From positions 1-64,000 of the forward strand of contig DASVDH010000081.1 of NCBI GenBank assembly GCA_036381195.1: a stretch of 64,000 bases of DNA, read 5' to 3'. Shown one piece after another: positions 29,501-37,304 of this stretch (positions are counted from its first letter, which is position 1; every line of letters starts with the position of its first letter). Both the position numbers and the translations under genes were made by a program. Under the pieces are notes generated by a model. It saw only the letters and a program-made list of their open reading frames with translations. It was not told the DNA's origin and ran no database searches. Origin of the DNA: RSA9 sp036381195 (GTDB taxonomy: Bacteria; Gemmatimonadota; Gemmatimonadetes; Longimicrobiales; RSA9).

Positions 29501-29876
29501 GGCGGGCTTCGAGACACGCGTCGCGCTGCTGCCCGGCGGCACGCACCGCGTGGACCTCCGCCCGGGCCGTGCGCTGGACTTCAGCATCGACGCGGAGACG
29601 TCCGCGAGCGGCGATGTCACGATCCGCGTGACCGCGCGTGGCGATGGGCCGCACGTGTTCGCGCTGCGCGTGGAGAACATGGACGTGGACGCGCGCGAGC
29701 GGGCGGTCACGCTGCGGCCGGGCGCGGCGCGGACGGTGGAGTGGAAGGGGAGGATGATCGCGCGCGACGAGCCGTGGGTCGCCGTCGTCGTCCCTGATGG
29801 CGATCCTGCCCAGCGGCGGGACGCGGTGGGCGCGCTCCCGCGCTACCGGATGGCTGCGGCCGAGGAGGCGCAGTGA
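26535..29876 (+). CDS. Glycoside hydrolase family 9 protein (endoglucanase type)
   Basis: An 1113-residue secreted beta-glucanase. A hydrophobic signal (LVGTSTLALALASAQAAA) lies unusually far in, at about residues 73-92. Residues 105-310 form a jelly-roll, carbohydrate-binding-like domain (YNRISLWIRPDVSGF). An Ala/Pro/Arg linker of about 70 residues (335-400) leads to a CelD-type Ig-like domain. The GH9 barrel follows, with GGWHDAGDLSQGMVNTGEA (DAGD carries the catalytic Asp), NPNVNYIAAAAAAIAYR, WIVGRNPFTQSTMIGEGYDW and the late YVYKEVWVHPVTRW, whose Glu is the likely acid. A C-terminal domain of about 170 residues ends the protein. ATG 26535 has GGAG seven bases upstream; an ATG at 26697 would place the signal peptide better but lacks a ribosome site. 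Confidence 0.88.
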   Translation: MTEQRSGAAPGGHAPRAAGAPGGPARCAPAGRAPRGASAPGRRARRTPAGHSPRMQRTATPATRARIRARALARTLVGTSTLALALASAQAAAQQPPQKPMPLEVEYSAEFRWLNKPVLARRMLDDMSDPATWRFRGTGRLTPLRDAGPGGVPALRVDVDMYRDEPAPTRNGLSSVNLRRSFAGGDWSGYNRISLWIRPDVSGFPMLPLQIVLHNEGREKVPDAYYREGIHYVTLQNGRWQRVVWEIEPLPRDRVTAIEIGYWVNKMFADPGDRVAFEIAGLELERVEPDHYEGWNVAPGRIAYSHTGYALGGEKTALASGLAAREFELIRLGDDAPPRAGGPGAPRAAAALRTGAPTAPRADADTAPRAAAAGPLRTGAAAASRVGDPVAHHAAAPTAAAYQASSTEVNAPNVVVLRKPVRTVHTRLGEFQVLDFSEVRTPGRYVLRAGDVRTQPFRIDADVWRGTIWKAINFFFGERCGYAVPGSHGVDHADWLATHGDLRIVMNGGWHDAGDLSQGMVNTGEATYAMFALAERLQARGEDPVLLGRLLEEAKWGLDWVLRVRFPGGYRIGFASNNIWTNGIIGDADDRTREALNNPNVNYIAAAAAAIAYRVLKDREPELAARALRIAEDDWRYAIAGVEGPETWSTPAYRAMPIELAGIGITASLELWRATGGRQYAEKAVELARIIVESQQKSFIGTEHPLAGFFYTGPGSDTLFHQFHRGNDQAPIVALAQLVEAFPDHPDWMRWYATVARYAEYLKAGARTMAPYGVLPAYVYRDTDHLRMTADLARYQATPEAYRAQVLEGMPLGDGWYLRAFPVWFARRGNYGVLLSQAKALSAAAHLRGDLEAAELAETQAQWIVGRNPFTQSTMIGEGYDWAQQYSVSSGDIVGALPVGMQTRGARDVPYWPPSNMYVYKEVWVHPVTRWLWLMRDVAGPALLEGRAAPGTRTVELVETATSRAIALDAAADGAFRAFVPAGEYILRAAGFETRVALLPGGTHRVDLRPGRALDFSIDAETSASGDVTIRVTARGDGPHVFALRVENMDVDARERAVTLRPGAARTVEWKGRMIARDEPWVAVVVPDGDPAQRRDAVGALPRYRMAAAEEAQ

Positions 29877-29890
29877 CGGGGAACGAGCAC

Positions 29891-29935
29891 GAGTACGAGT
29901 ACGAGTACGAGTACGAGTACGAGTACGAGTACGAG
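29891..29935. repeat. (GAGTAC)n hexanucleotide microsatellite, 7.5 copies
   Basis: Seven perfect tandem copies of GAGTAC (29891-29932) plus GAG, preceded by a GAGCAC variant and followed by a GAGA-rich tract (29953-29982). It lies between the GH9 stop and the start of the aminotransferase gene. The unit is six bases, so changes in copy number would not alter a reading frame but would change spacing upstream of the next gene. Confidence 0.9.
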
Positions 29936-29982
29936 AGCGGGAACGAGTACGGGAGAGAGAGAGCGAGACCGGGAGCGAGAGC

Positions 29983-31218
29983 GTGAGCGGGAACGTTTAC
30001 GGGCACGGGGACGGGGGGCTGCGTGGCGGCCCGCCGATGCGAGCGCATGGCGGGGCGCTGCTGGAGTGCCAGCGCCACCTCTTCTCGCTGCCGGACGACG
30101 TGCACTACCTCAACTGCGCGTACATGTCGCCGCTGCTGCGGAGCGTGGAGGAGGCGGGGATCGCGGGGATCCGGCGCAAGCGCCTGCCGAGCGAGATCGT
30201 GCCGGCGGACTTCTTCGCGGACCGGGACCGCGTGCGCGCGCTGTTCGCGCGGCTGATCAACGCACCGGATGCGTCGCGCGTCGCGCTCGTGCCCGCGGCG
30301 TCCTACGGGCTGGCGGTGGTCGCGCGTAACACGCGGCTCGGGAAGGGGCAGAACATCGTGGTCGTGGAGGAGCAGTTCCCGTCCAACGTGCACGTCTGGG
30401 CGCGGCTGTGCCGCGAGGCGGGCGGCGAGCTGCGCACGGTGCGGCGGCCGGAGGGCACTGGCGCGGGCGCTGCGTGGACCGAGCGCGTGCTGGAGGCGAT
30501 GGACGAGGCCACGGCCGTCGTCGCGATGCCGCAGGTGCACTGGACCGACGGCACGCGGTTCGACCTCCTTCGCATCGGCGCGCGGGCGCGGGAGCTGGGC
30601 GCGGCGTTCGTGATCGACGGCACGCAGTCCGTGGGCGCGCTGCCGTTCGACGTGCAGACCATCCGGCCGGATGCGCTGGTGTGCGCCGGCTACAAGTGGC
30701 TGCTCGCGCCGTACGCGACCGGCGTGGCGTGGTACGGCCCGCGCTACGACGGCGGCGTCCCGCTCGAGGAGACGTGGATCGCCCGCGAGGGCAGCGAGGA
30801 CTTCCGCTCGCTCGTGCACTACCGCGATGCGTACCAGCCCGGCGCCGTCCGCTACGACGCGGGCGGCTCGCCGAACTTCATCCTGGTGCCGATGCTGGCG
30901 GCCGCGCTCGAGCAGGTGCTGGCGTGGACGCCGGACGCGATCCAGGCGTACTGCGCGGCGCTGACGCGCGAGCTGCTCGAGGAGGCGGCGGCGCTGGGGT
31001 ACGGCGTCGAGGAGGAGGCATGGCGCGCGGCGCACCTGTTCGGGCTGCGCATGCCCGTCGGCGTGGACCTCGCCCGCGCGCAGGCGCTGCTGGCCGAGCG
31101 GCGGATCAGCGCGTCGCTGCGTGGCAGCGCGCTGCGGGTCTCGCCGCACGTCTACAACGACGAGCGCGATATCGATGCGCTGCGGACGGCGCTGCGCACG
31201 ATCGCCGGCGCCACGTGA
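29983..31218 (+). CDS. Class V aminotransferase-fold PLP-dependent enzyme
   Basis: A roughly 411-residue PLP enzyme of the aminotransferase class V / cysteine desulfurase fold. The cofactor region is clear: AAFVIDGTQSVGALPFDV carries the Asp that contacts the pyridine nitrogen, and DALVCAGYKWLLAPYATG carries the Schiff-base lysine. YLNCAYMSPLL near the N-terminus and the C-terminal LRVSPHVYNDERDIDAL match the group of selenocysteine-lyase/kynureninase-like enzymes. The exact reaction is not predictable. GTG 29983 is used because GGGAG precedes it by a good distance; ATG 30037 is an alternative with a weak ribosome site. The open frame continues upstream through the GAGTAC repeat, which would encode Arg-Val repeats, but that part is unlikely to be translated. 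Confidence 0.82.
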   Translation: MSGNVYGHGDGGLRGGPPMRAHGGALLECQRHLFSLPDDVHYLNCAYMSPLLRSVEEAGIAGIRRKRLPSEIVPADFFADRDRVRALFARLINAPDASRVALVPAASYGLAVVARNTRLGKGQNIVVVEEQFPSNVHVWARLCREAGGELRTVRRPEGTGAGAAWTERVLEAMDEATAVVAMPQVHWTDGTRFDLLRIGARARELGAAFVIDGTQSVGALPFDVQTIRPDALVCAGYKWLLAPYATGVAWYGPRYDGGVPLEETWIAREGSEDFRSLVHYRDAYQPGAVRYDAGGSPNFILVPMLAAALEQVLAWTPDAIQAYCAALTRELLEEAAALGYGVEEEAWRAAHLFGLRMPVGVDLARAQALLAERRISASLRGSALRVSPHVYNDERDIDALRTALRTIAGAT

Positions 31219-31233
31219 TGGATCGGATGACAA

Positions 31234-31263
31234 CCGCCCCGTGCAGGGACCTGCACGGGGCGG
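31234..31263. terminator. Strong bidirectional hairpin between convergent genes
   Basis: CCGCCCCGTGCAGG (31234-31247) pairs perfectly with CCTGCACGGGGCGG (31250-31263), a 14-base stem with essentially no loop beyond four bases in practice. It sits 15 bases after the aminotransferase stop and before the convergent SusD gene end. There is no T-tract on either strand, as is usual for GC-rich genomes, so termination is inferred from position and stem strength. Confidence 0.7.
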
Positions 31264-31336
31264 GAGAGAGTGTGAGGGCGCCGGCGCCCGCAGGCCGCGC
31301 CGCCGATCCCCCGGCAGCGCGGCGGCGGGCACGGCA

Positions 31337-32788
31337 TCAGCTCCCGAGCGGGTTGCACGGCGCGCTCATGCGTCGAGCCGCGCACTCGTTGGCCGGGACG
31401 ATCATGCTGGTGAAGATCACGTCGCCGGGCCGATCGAGCGGGAGCGTGTCCAGCCGGTCGTAGCGCCGGGCGTCGATCCAGCGCGTGCCGTTGCGCCACA
31501 TGAGGGAGTACGTCCGGTTGTACAGCAGCTCGGTGATGAACTCGTCGTCCGAGCTGGCGGACGTGAGGCCGCTGGGCCCGAGCCCGCCCGCGTGCTGGCG
31601 GATGAGGTCCAGGTCGGCGATGGCGCCGTCCCGGTCACCGGTGTGCCAGCGGATCTCCGCGCGCAGGAGCAGCAGCTCCTCGTTGTCGATCCACGGGATG
31701 TCCGCGCCGGGGTCGGCCTGCTCCGGGTTGCTGGCCGAGTTGTAGAGCACGGGCTTGTGTGTGGCGCTGAGGCCGGCGAGCTCGCGCCTGCGCCCGGCAT
31801 CCCTGACCTTGCGGGTCAGGCGGAGGTCCGGCGTCCCGTCCGGCCGCGTCTGCGCCCCGCTGACGATGGACGAGTGCACCCAGAGGCGGTCCGACTCGAG
31901 GTTCTCGGAGATCGGGTTGGAGGGTTCGTCCGCCGCCCCCGTGTAGCCGTAATAAACACCCGTCGCCAGTGATGCCGGGAGGCCAGCCGTGGTGACGAAC
32001 GACGCGGCGAGGGCCGCGCTCGCCTCGTCCCAGCACGGCGCGCAGTCGACGAACGTCGCGCGGTGCACGAGCACCTTCGTCGCGAGCGCGCGGTTGAACT
32101 GCGCGAACGTCTGGGGCGTGGAGAAGCCGGCGAAGCCTGGCGCGACGGGGAAGGGGAACGCGGCGCCGCCGGCCTGGAGGTCGGCGTAGGCCTCGTCGAG
32201 CAGGTCGGAGACCGCCTCCATGGCGGCCGCGAAGGACACGAACGGGGCCGGGTCCGCCTCGAGCGACCGGTCCACGTCGATCGGGATGCCGTACTCGCCG
32301 GTCCGCACGGCAAGGCGGTGCAGATGCCAGGCCTTCATGGTCTTGGCGAAGCCGGCCGATGCCCGGATCTCTTCCTCCGTCAGCCCGGTGGCGTTCTCCA
32401 GCGCCGCGAGGTAGGTGTTGATGTTGCGGATCGCGGCGTACTGGCCGAGCCAGATGCCGCCGTGACGGCCGGAGGGATCGGGCGGCCCGTGGACCTGCTC
32501 CTCCCACTCGCGCGGGTCGTTGCCCAGCAGGTTGTAGCCCTCTCTGCCGTAGATGGCGTAGAAGATGATCTCGGTCCCGACGTCGTTGAACGCCTGGGCG
32601 AAGATCCCCGTGGCGGCGCGGGCCAGCACGGACCGGGTCGGCGAGGACGTGAGCTCCTCGACCGTGGGTGCGTTGGTGTTCACGACGTCGAAGTCGCTGC
32701 AAGCGCCGAGCGCCAGGGCGCCGGCGAGCATTCCGATCCAGGCGGAGCGACGGGCCGCCCGGTTGGTCGAGTCGGTCATCGTCGTCAT
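31337..32788 (-). CDS. SusD/RagB-family outer membrane lipoprotein (second locus)
   Basis: A 483-residue surface lipoprotein. The lipobox is LALGAC with the lipidated Cys at residue 30, followed by SDFDVVNTNAPTVEEL, typical of SusD-like proteins. Further family features are FAKTMKAWHLHRLAVRTGEYGIPI, a tetratricopeptide-type helix, and the late NEELLLLRAEIRWHTGDRDGAI and WRNGTRWIDARRYDRL. The C-terminus lacks the usual NPGY and ends in NPLGS. Its ATG overlaps the stop of the upstream SusC gene by one base (TGATG), so the pair is coupled. The sequence is far from the SusD protein at 6445-8031, so this locus likely serves another substrate. No hydrolase is adjacent in the operon. Confidence 0.9.
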   Translation of the reverse strand: MTTMTDSTNRAARRSAWIGMLAGALALGACSDFDVVNTNAPTVEELTSSPTRSVLARAATGIFAQAFNDVGTEIIFYAIYGREGYNLLGNDPREWEEQVHGPPDPSGRHGGIWLGQYAAIRNINTYLAALENATGLTEEEIRASAGFAKTMKAWHLHRLAVRTGEYGIPIDVDRSLEADPAPFVSFAAAMEAVSDLLDEAYADLQAGGAAFPFPVAPGFAGFSTPQTFAQFNRALATKVLVHRATFVDCAPCWDEASAALAASFVTTAGLPASLATGVYYGYTGAADEPSNPISENLESDRLWVHSSIVSGAQTRPDGTPDLRLTRKVRDAGRRRELAGLSATHKPVLYNSASNPEQADPGADIPWIDNEELLLLRAEIRWHTGDRDGAIADLDLIRQHAGGLGPSGLTSASSDDEFITELLYNRTYSLMWRNGTRWIDARRYDRLDTLPLDRPGDVIFTSMIVPANECAARRMSAPCNPLGS

Positions 32789-35730
32789 CAGAACCCCACC
32801 GTGATCTCGAGGAAGAAGGCGCGGCTCGGAGGATACGGCGCGATGTCCAGGTTCGAGCGGATCGCCGCCGGGCCGAAGTTGGCGACCTCGGGATCCAGTC
32901 CGCTGTACTTCGTCCACATGAGGACGTTGCGGCCGCTCAGGCCGAGCCGCAGGTCCCGCACGCCGATCCCCATGCCCGCGTAGAGCGATTCGGGGACATC
33001 CCAGGTGATGGACACCTCGCGCAGCTTCACGAACGTTGCATCTTCGACGTACGGCTGGTGCACGCCATCTCGCCGCGCAGCAGCCCGCCGCTCGAATGCC
33101 GGGGTCCCGTAGTCGGGCGAGGTTTCCTGCGTGTCGGACAGGTACTTCGTCAGGTTGATCGCGTTGCCGCCCTGCTGCCAGTCCAGGGTGCTGCTGAAGC
33201 CGAGCCGGCCGAACGCGACGTCATTGACCAGGCCGACGCGGAAGTCCGGCGCACTGTTGCCCACCTGGACCTGCCGCGAGGTGACGTTCCCGTCCTTGTC
33301 GTAGGCGAGCGCCACGATCTGCGTGATGGGCTTGCCTTCCTCGACGTAGGTGCGTCCCAGGTTGCCGAACCCCGATCCGGTCGGGTAGAACGGCGGCAAG
33401 CCGGCCAGGTCCACCACCTCGCTGGTGTAGCGGGTGAAGGTCGCACGCGCGACCCACAGCGCGTCCCGGGTTTGGATCGGCGCGTAGCCCAGCGCGATCT
33501 CGAAGCCGTCGTTGCGGAGCTTTCCGCCGTTGAAGATCTGCTCGGCGTAGCCCGTGGACGGCGCGGGAACCCGCTCGAGCAGGAGGTTCGTGGTGTTGCG
33601 CGTGAAGGCCGTCAGCTCCCAGGTGAGGCGGCCGTTCATCATGAAGCCGTCGATGCCGACCTCGACCTCCTTGACCCGCTCCGGCTCCACGACGGGCGAT
33701 CCGGCGGTGGCCGACACCGCCACGCCCTTCTCTCCGCCGATCTGGGGCGTCTCCAGGTCCGTGTACTTCATGCCGAAGAGCGGCTGGTTGCCCGTCTCGC
33801 CGTAGGCCGCGCGCAGCTTGATCTCGCTCGCGTTGCCCAGCAGCCCCGGGATGCGGTACGAGCTCGACAGCTTCGGGAAGACGTAATAGCGGCCCGCATC
33901 GCCGTTCACGCTGCTGCGCTCGGCGCGCAGCCCGCCCAGGATCAGCAGCCGCTCATCCAGCAGTTGCAGCTCTTCCTGGAGATAGACGGCCAGTGTCCGC
34001 TCCTCGGACAACGACTCGTCCGTCGTGGTGAAGGTGCCCTGGTCCACGTTCCGCTGACCCGGCAGCAGACCCTGCGTGCGGATGAGGTGCGTGTGCAGCC
34101 GCTGGTCCTCGTACTGGAGGCCGAATGACGTGGTCGCCGTGAAGGAAGGCGCCAGGAAGGTGTGGATGGCGTTCACGTTCCAGTTGTAGAACAGGCTGCG
34201 CCCTCCGCTCTGGACCGCCTCGCCCGGCCGCGTCTGGGATTGCTCGAAGAACAGCTCGTTGGGCGACCAGACGTCGTTCTCCTGGTCGAATGCGTCGATC
34301 CCGCCACCGACCACGAGGCGCAGGGCCTGGTCGGCCCGCTGCATCGCGTCCCAGCTGAGCCGGATGCCACCCGTGAACCGGATCGTCTCTTCGAGGTTCA
34401 CGCCCAGCTCCGTGTGCTGGATCGGGTTCGCCTGCACCCCGATGTCCTGCGGCGGCGTCGGGAACGAGCCGTCCGGGTTGCGCCGCGTCAGGTCGATGAA
34501 GCTCGGGATGTAGGCGATGGCGTAGCCGTGGCAGCCGAAGTTGTTGCAGTTGTTGTCCCAGCCCCGGTCGTTCTCGGACCGGGCGAACGCGGTCGAGACC
34601 TGGATGTCCGTGCGGGTGCCCAGGCGCTGATCGAGGTTCGCCCGCAGACTCTGCCGCGTGGCGAACGTGCCGCGCTCGATGCCCTCGTCATGCTTCCACG
34701 CGCCGGACACGTAGTAGCGCGTGGCCTCCGACCCGCCGCGCACGGTGGCGATGGTCTCGTAGGAGGGGCGCCGGTTCGAGTAGACTTGTGCGTAGTGGTC
34801 GTAGTACGGGCTCTGATTGCCCTGAAAGAACGGACGCGCGCTCTCGCCGTACTTCGCCACCGCCTCGTCCAGCGTCCAGCGCCGGAAGGACAGGAGTCGC
34901 AGCGGAGTGAAGACGCCGACCCGCTGCGTCACCTCGACCTGCGGCGGGCCCGCCTGGCCTCGCTTGGTAGTGATGATGACGACGCCGTTGGCGGCCTTGG
35001 AGCCGTAGATCGCCGACGCCGCGGCGCCCTTGAGCACCTCGATGCTGGCGATGTCGGATGGGTTCAGGTCCGCGATGCGGTTGACGGGGTCTGCCTCCAG
35101 CTCCGGGCTCGCCGCGGCGTTGACGTAGCCGCGGCCGCTGGGGATGCTCGCGTTCGAGTAGATCACGCCATCCACCACGAACAGCGGGTCGAAGCTGCCG
35201 AGGATGGTCGAGTTGCCGCGGATCTGCATCTGGATGCCGCCGCCCGGCGCGCCCGAGTTCGTCTGCAGGTTCACACCGGTGATCTTGCCGGCCATGGCGT
35301 TCAGCGCCGTCGGCGAGGAGACGCGGCTGACTTGCTCGCCGGAGACGTAAGCGATGGATGTCGTGGCGCTGCGCCGATCGATCGTGGTGGCCTGACCGGT
35401 CACGACCAGGGCATCGAGGTTCAGGACGTCGGTCTCGAGCCCGACCTCGATGGACTGCGCATCGGGCTCGACGGCGACCGTGGTGGACCGGTAGCCGATG
35501 GTGGAGAAGCGCAGGCTGATCCTCCCGCTGGGGACGCCGACCAGCCGGAAGCGCCCCTCTGCATCCGACAGCACCGTTTGGCGCGTCTCGGTGACGGTCA
35601 CGGCCACGGACGGCAGCGGCCTTCCGTCCATCGCATCGACGACGCGGCCCGCGATGACGCGCTGTTGCGCCGACAATGCGGCTGGCCAGAGCAGGGTGAG
35701 CAACGCCAGGTGACGCGCGAGTCGCTCCAT
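32788..35730 (-). CDS. SusC/RagA-family TonB-linked outer membrane protein (second locus)
   Basis: A 980-residue TonB-dependent transporter. A signal peptide (LALLTLLWPAALSAQQ) leads to a CarboxypepD_reg-like domain at about 24-110 (VIAGRVVDAMDGRPLPSVAV). The plug follows, with ALNAMAGKITGVNLQTNSG, IQMQIRGNSTI, FVVDGVIYSN and VLKGAAASAIYGSKAANGVV, the last being the SusC signature. The barrel extends to the terminal FLEITVGF. The ATG at 35730 has GGAGGT seven bases upstream. Its SusD partner is translationally coupled downstream. The 284 bases upstream (35731-36014) separate it from the leftward APC permease end and should hold its promoter; TATTAA on the minus strand near 35809-35815 is the only AT-rich candidate. 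Confidence 0.93.
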   Translation of the reverse strand: MERLARHLALLTLLWPAALSAQQRVIAGRVVDAMDGRPLPSVAVTVTETRQTVLSDAEGRFRLVGVPSGRISLRFSTIGYRSTTVAVEPDAQSIEVGLETDVLNLDALVVTGQATTIDRRSATTSIAYVSGEQVSRVSSPTALNAMAGKITGVNLQTNSGAPGGGIQMQIRGNSTILGSFDPLFVVDGVIYSNASIPSGRGYVNAAASPELEADPVNRIADLNPSDIASIEVLKGAAASAIYGSKAANGVVIITTKRGQAGPPQVEVTQRVGVFTPLRLLSFRRWTLDEAVAKYGESARPFFQGNQSPYYDHYAQVYSNRRPSYETIATVRGGSEATRYYVSGAWKHDEGIERGTFATRQSLRANLDQRLGTRTDIQVSTAFARSENDRGWDNNCNNFGCHGYAIAYIPSFIDLTRRNPDGSFPTPPQDIGVQANPIQHTELGVNLEETIRFTGGIRLSWDAMQRADQALRLVVGGGIDAFDQENDVWSPNELFFEQSQTRPGEAVQSGGRSLFYNWNVNAIHTFLAPSFTATTSFGLQYEDQRLHTHLIRTQGLLPGQRNVDQGTFTTTDESLSEERTLAVYLQEELQLLDERLLILGGLRAERSSVNGDAGRYYVFPKLSSSYRIPGLLGNASEIKLRAAYGETGNQPLFGMKYTDLETPQIGGEKGVAVSATAGSPVVEPERVKEVEVGIDGFMMNGRLTWELTAFTRNTTNLLLERVPAPSTGYAEQIFNGGKLRNDGFEIALGYAPIQTRDALWVARATFTRYTSEVVDLAGLPPFYPTGSGFGNLGRTYVEEGKPITQIVALAYDKDGNVTSRQVQVGNSAPDFRVGLVNDVAFGRLGFSSTLDWQQGGNAINLTKYLSDTQETSPDYGTPAFERRAAARRDGVHQPYVEDATFVKLREVSITWDVPESLYAGMGIGVRDLRLGLSGRNVLMWTKYSGLDPEVANFGPAAIRSNLDIAPYPPSRAFFLEITVGF

Positions 35731-36014
35731 GCAGCACCTCCGGATGTGGTGGGACTGAGGGGCCGCGGCACTGCGCGGTCCCGGGGGGATGACGGTTGTG
35801 AGGCTGTGTTAATAGAGACGCGTCTGCCGCCAGAAATCGGACGCCCGGACCGTGCGGTGGCGGGCGCCCGCATCGGACGCCGCCGCGGCGAGCCGTGCCA
35901 GTTGGCGCGCACCGGCGCCAACTGGCCCACACACGCTCCTAACCTGCCGGTGTCCGAGGCGCGGACGCGGGCCGCGGGGCGGGGAGGGCTCGCCGCGAGC
36001 CCTCCCCACCCCGT

Positions 36015-37304
36015 TCAGTCCCTGGTGCGGCGGAACAGGTAGATGACGGCGCCGGCGACCAGTGCGATGGCCCCTGCCAGGAGGTTCTGCCAGCTCGCGC
36101 TGGAGAGCAGCGCGAGCGAGAGCCCGAGCGCGAGGATCGGGATGGTCGGGCCGCCGGGCAAGCGGATGGCGCCGGGGCGGTCGCCCATGCGGCGCCGCAG
36201 GATCGGCACGGCCGCCGCCGTGCCGATGTACGTGGTGAGCCGCGCGATGATCGAGAGCATCGCGAGCTGCACGAAGGAGCCGGTCACCGCCAGGATCAGC
36301 GAGATCGCGGACAGCGTGATGATCGCGGCGGCGGGCGTACGGTAGCGCGGGTGCACGCGCGCGAGCACGCGCGGGCCGTACCCATCCGCGGCGAGCGCGT
36401 AGAGGTAGCGCGGCCCGACGAGCACCGTGTTGCTGACGTTGCCGCCGATCGAGATCAGCGCCCCGACGGTCATGAGCAGCGCGCCGGCCGTGCCCATGAA
36501 CGTGCCGGCCGCCTCGGCGACGGGCGAGGCGGACTCGGCGACGCCGGGGAGGGTGCCGAGGGCGACGAGCTGCACGGCCGTGTAGAGCACGGTCACGATC
36601 GTGATCATGGCGAGCAGCGCGAACGGGACGTCCCGCTGCGGGTTCTTGTACTCGCCCGCGGCCGCCGGCGTGTTCTCGAAGCCCGCGTACGCGAACAGCA
36701 GCAGCAGGGCCGTCTCGCCGAGCACGCCTGGGCGCGGCGCTTCCAGGGCGGTCACGACCGACCAGTCGACGAAGAAGAGCCCGACCAGGACGAAGAGCAC
36801 GAGCGGCGCGGTCTTGGCGATCACGAGCGCGACCGCCGTGTTGGCCCCCTCCTTCACGCCGATCACGTTGATCCAGGTGAGCGCGCCGATCAGCGCCGTG
36901 ATGACGAGGATGCGGGGCAGCCCCTCGGCTGCGGCGGGCCACAGGAAGGCCAGCGCCAGGGCGAAGCCGTTGGAGAGCGAGGCGATGGACGCGACGCGCG
37001 CGAGCCAGGTCATCCACCCGACCTCGAAGCCGACGAAGCGGCCGAACGCCTCGCGGGTGTAGACGTAGGCGCCGCCCGGCTCGTCGAAGTAGCTGGCCGC
37101 TTCGGCGAAGCAGAGCACGAGCAGAGCGACGGCCATGCCGGCCAGGATCACGCCCAGTGTGCTGGTCGGGCCGAGCAGCGCCGCGGTCGCCGCAGGGAGG
37201 AGATACACGCCGCTGCCGATCACGTCGTTGATCGACAGGCCCACGAGCTGCCGCCGCGTCACGGCGCGTACCAGCGTCGGTCGTTCTGTCGTTGCCACGC
37301 TCAC
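36015..37304 (-). CDS. APC-family amino acid permease
   Basis: A 429-residue inner-membrane transporter of the amino acid-polyamine-organocation family with about 12 hydrophobic helices. The first helix is characteristic (LVGLSINDVIGSGVYLLPAA), followed by FDEPGGAYVYTREAFGRFVG and, later, FAYAGFENTPAAAGEYKNP and LVGPRYLYALAADGYGPRVLARVHP, all APC landmarks. The GTG at 37304 is chosen because the family N-terminus starts near here; no good ribosome site precedes it, and further-upstream starts add non-homologous sequence. TATGAT on the minus strand at 37401-37406 inside the inverted repeat TTCCA-N6-TGGAA (37397-37412) could be its promoter region. Glutamate decarboxylase is 1.4 kb away on the other strand, so a glutamate/GABA role is possible but unsupported by residues. 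Confidence 0.85.
   Translation of the reverse strand: MSVATTERPTLVRAVTRRQLVGLSINDVIGSGVYLLPAATAALLGPTSTLGVILAGMAVALLVLCFAEAASYFDEPGGAYVYTREAFGRFVGFEVGWMTWLARVASIASLSNGFALALAFLWPAAAEGLPRILVITALIGALTWINVIGVKEGANTAVALVIAKTAPLVLFVLVGLFFVDWSVVTALEAPRPGVLGETALLLLFAYAGFENTPAAAGEYKNPQRDVPFALLAMITIVTVLYTAVQLVALGTLPGVAESASPVAEAAGTFMGTAGALLMTVGALISIGGNVSNTVLVGPRYLYALAADGYGPRVLARVHPRYRTPAAAIITLSAISLILAVTGSFVQLAMLSIIARLTTYIGTAAAVPILRRRMGDRPGAIRLPGGPTIPILALGLSLALLSSASWQNLLAGAIALVAGAVIYLFRRTRD

Noticed and set aside
25914..29654. 1246-codon minus-strand open frame opposite the GH9 gene
   Set aside because: Antisense to a strong GH9 protein; its translation is low-complexity and matches no family I know.
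29797..29982. N-terminal extension of the aminotransferase through the GAGTAC repeat
   Set aside because: It would overlap the GH9 gene by 80 bases and add non-homologous Arg-Val repeats; better starts exist at 29983 and 30037.
36015..37304. GadC-type glutamate/GABA antiporter
   Set aside because: It is an APC-family permease, but it lacks a visible GadC-like C-plug tail and is on the opposite strand from gadB; proximity alone is not enough.
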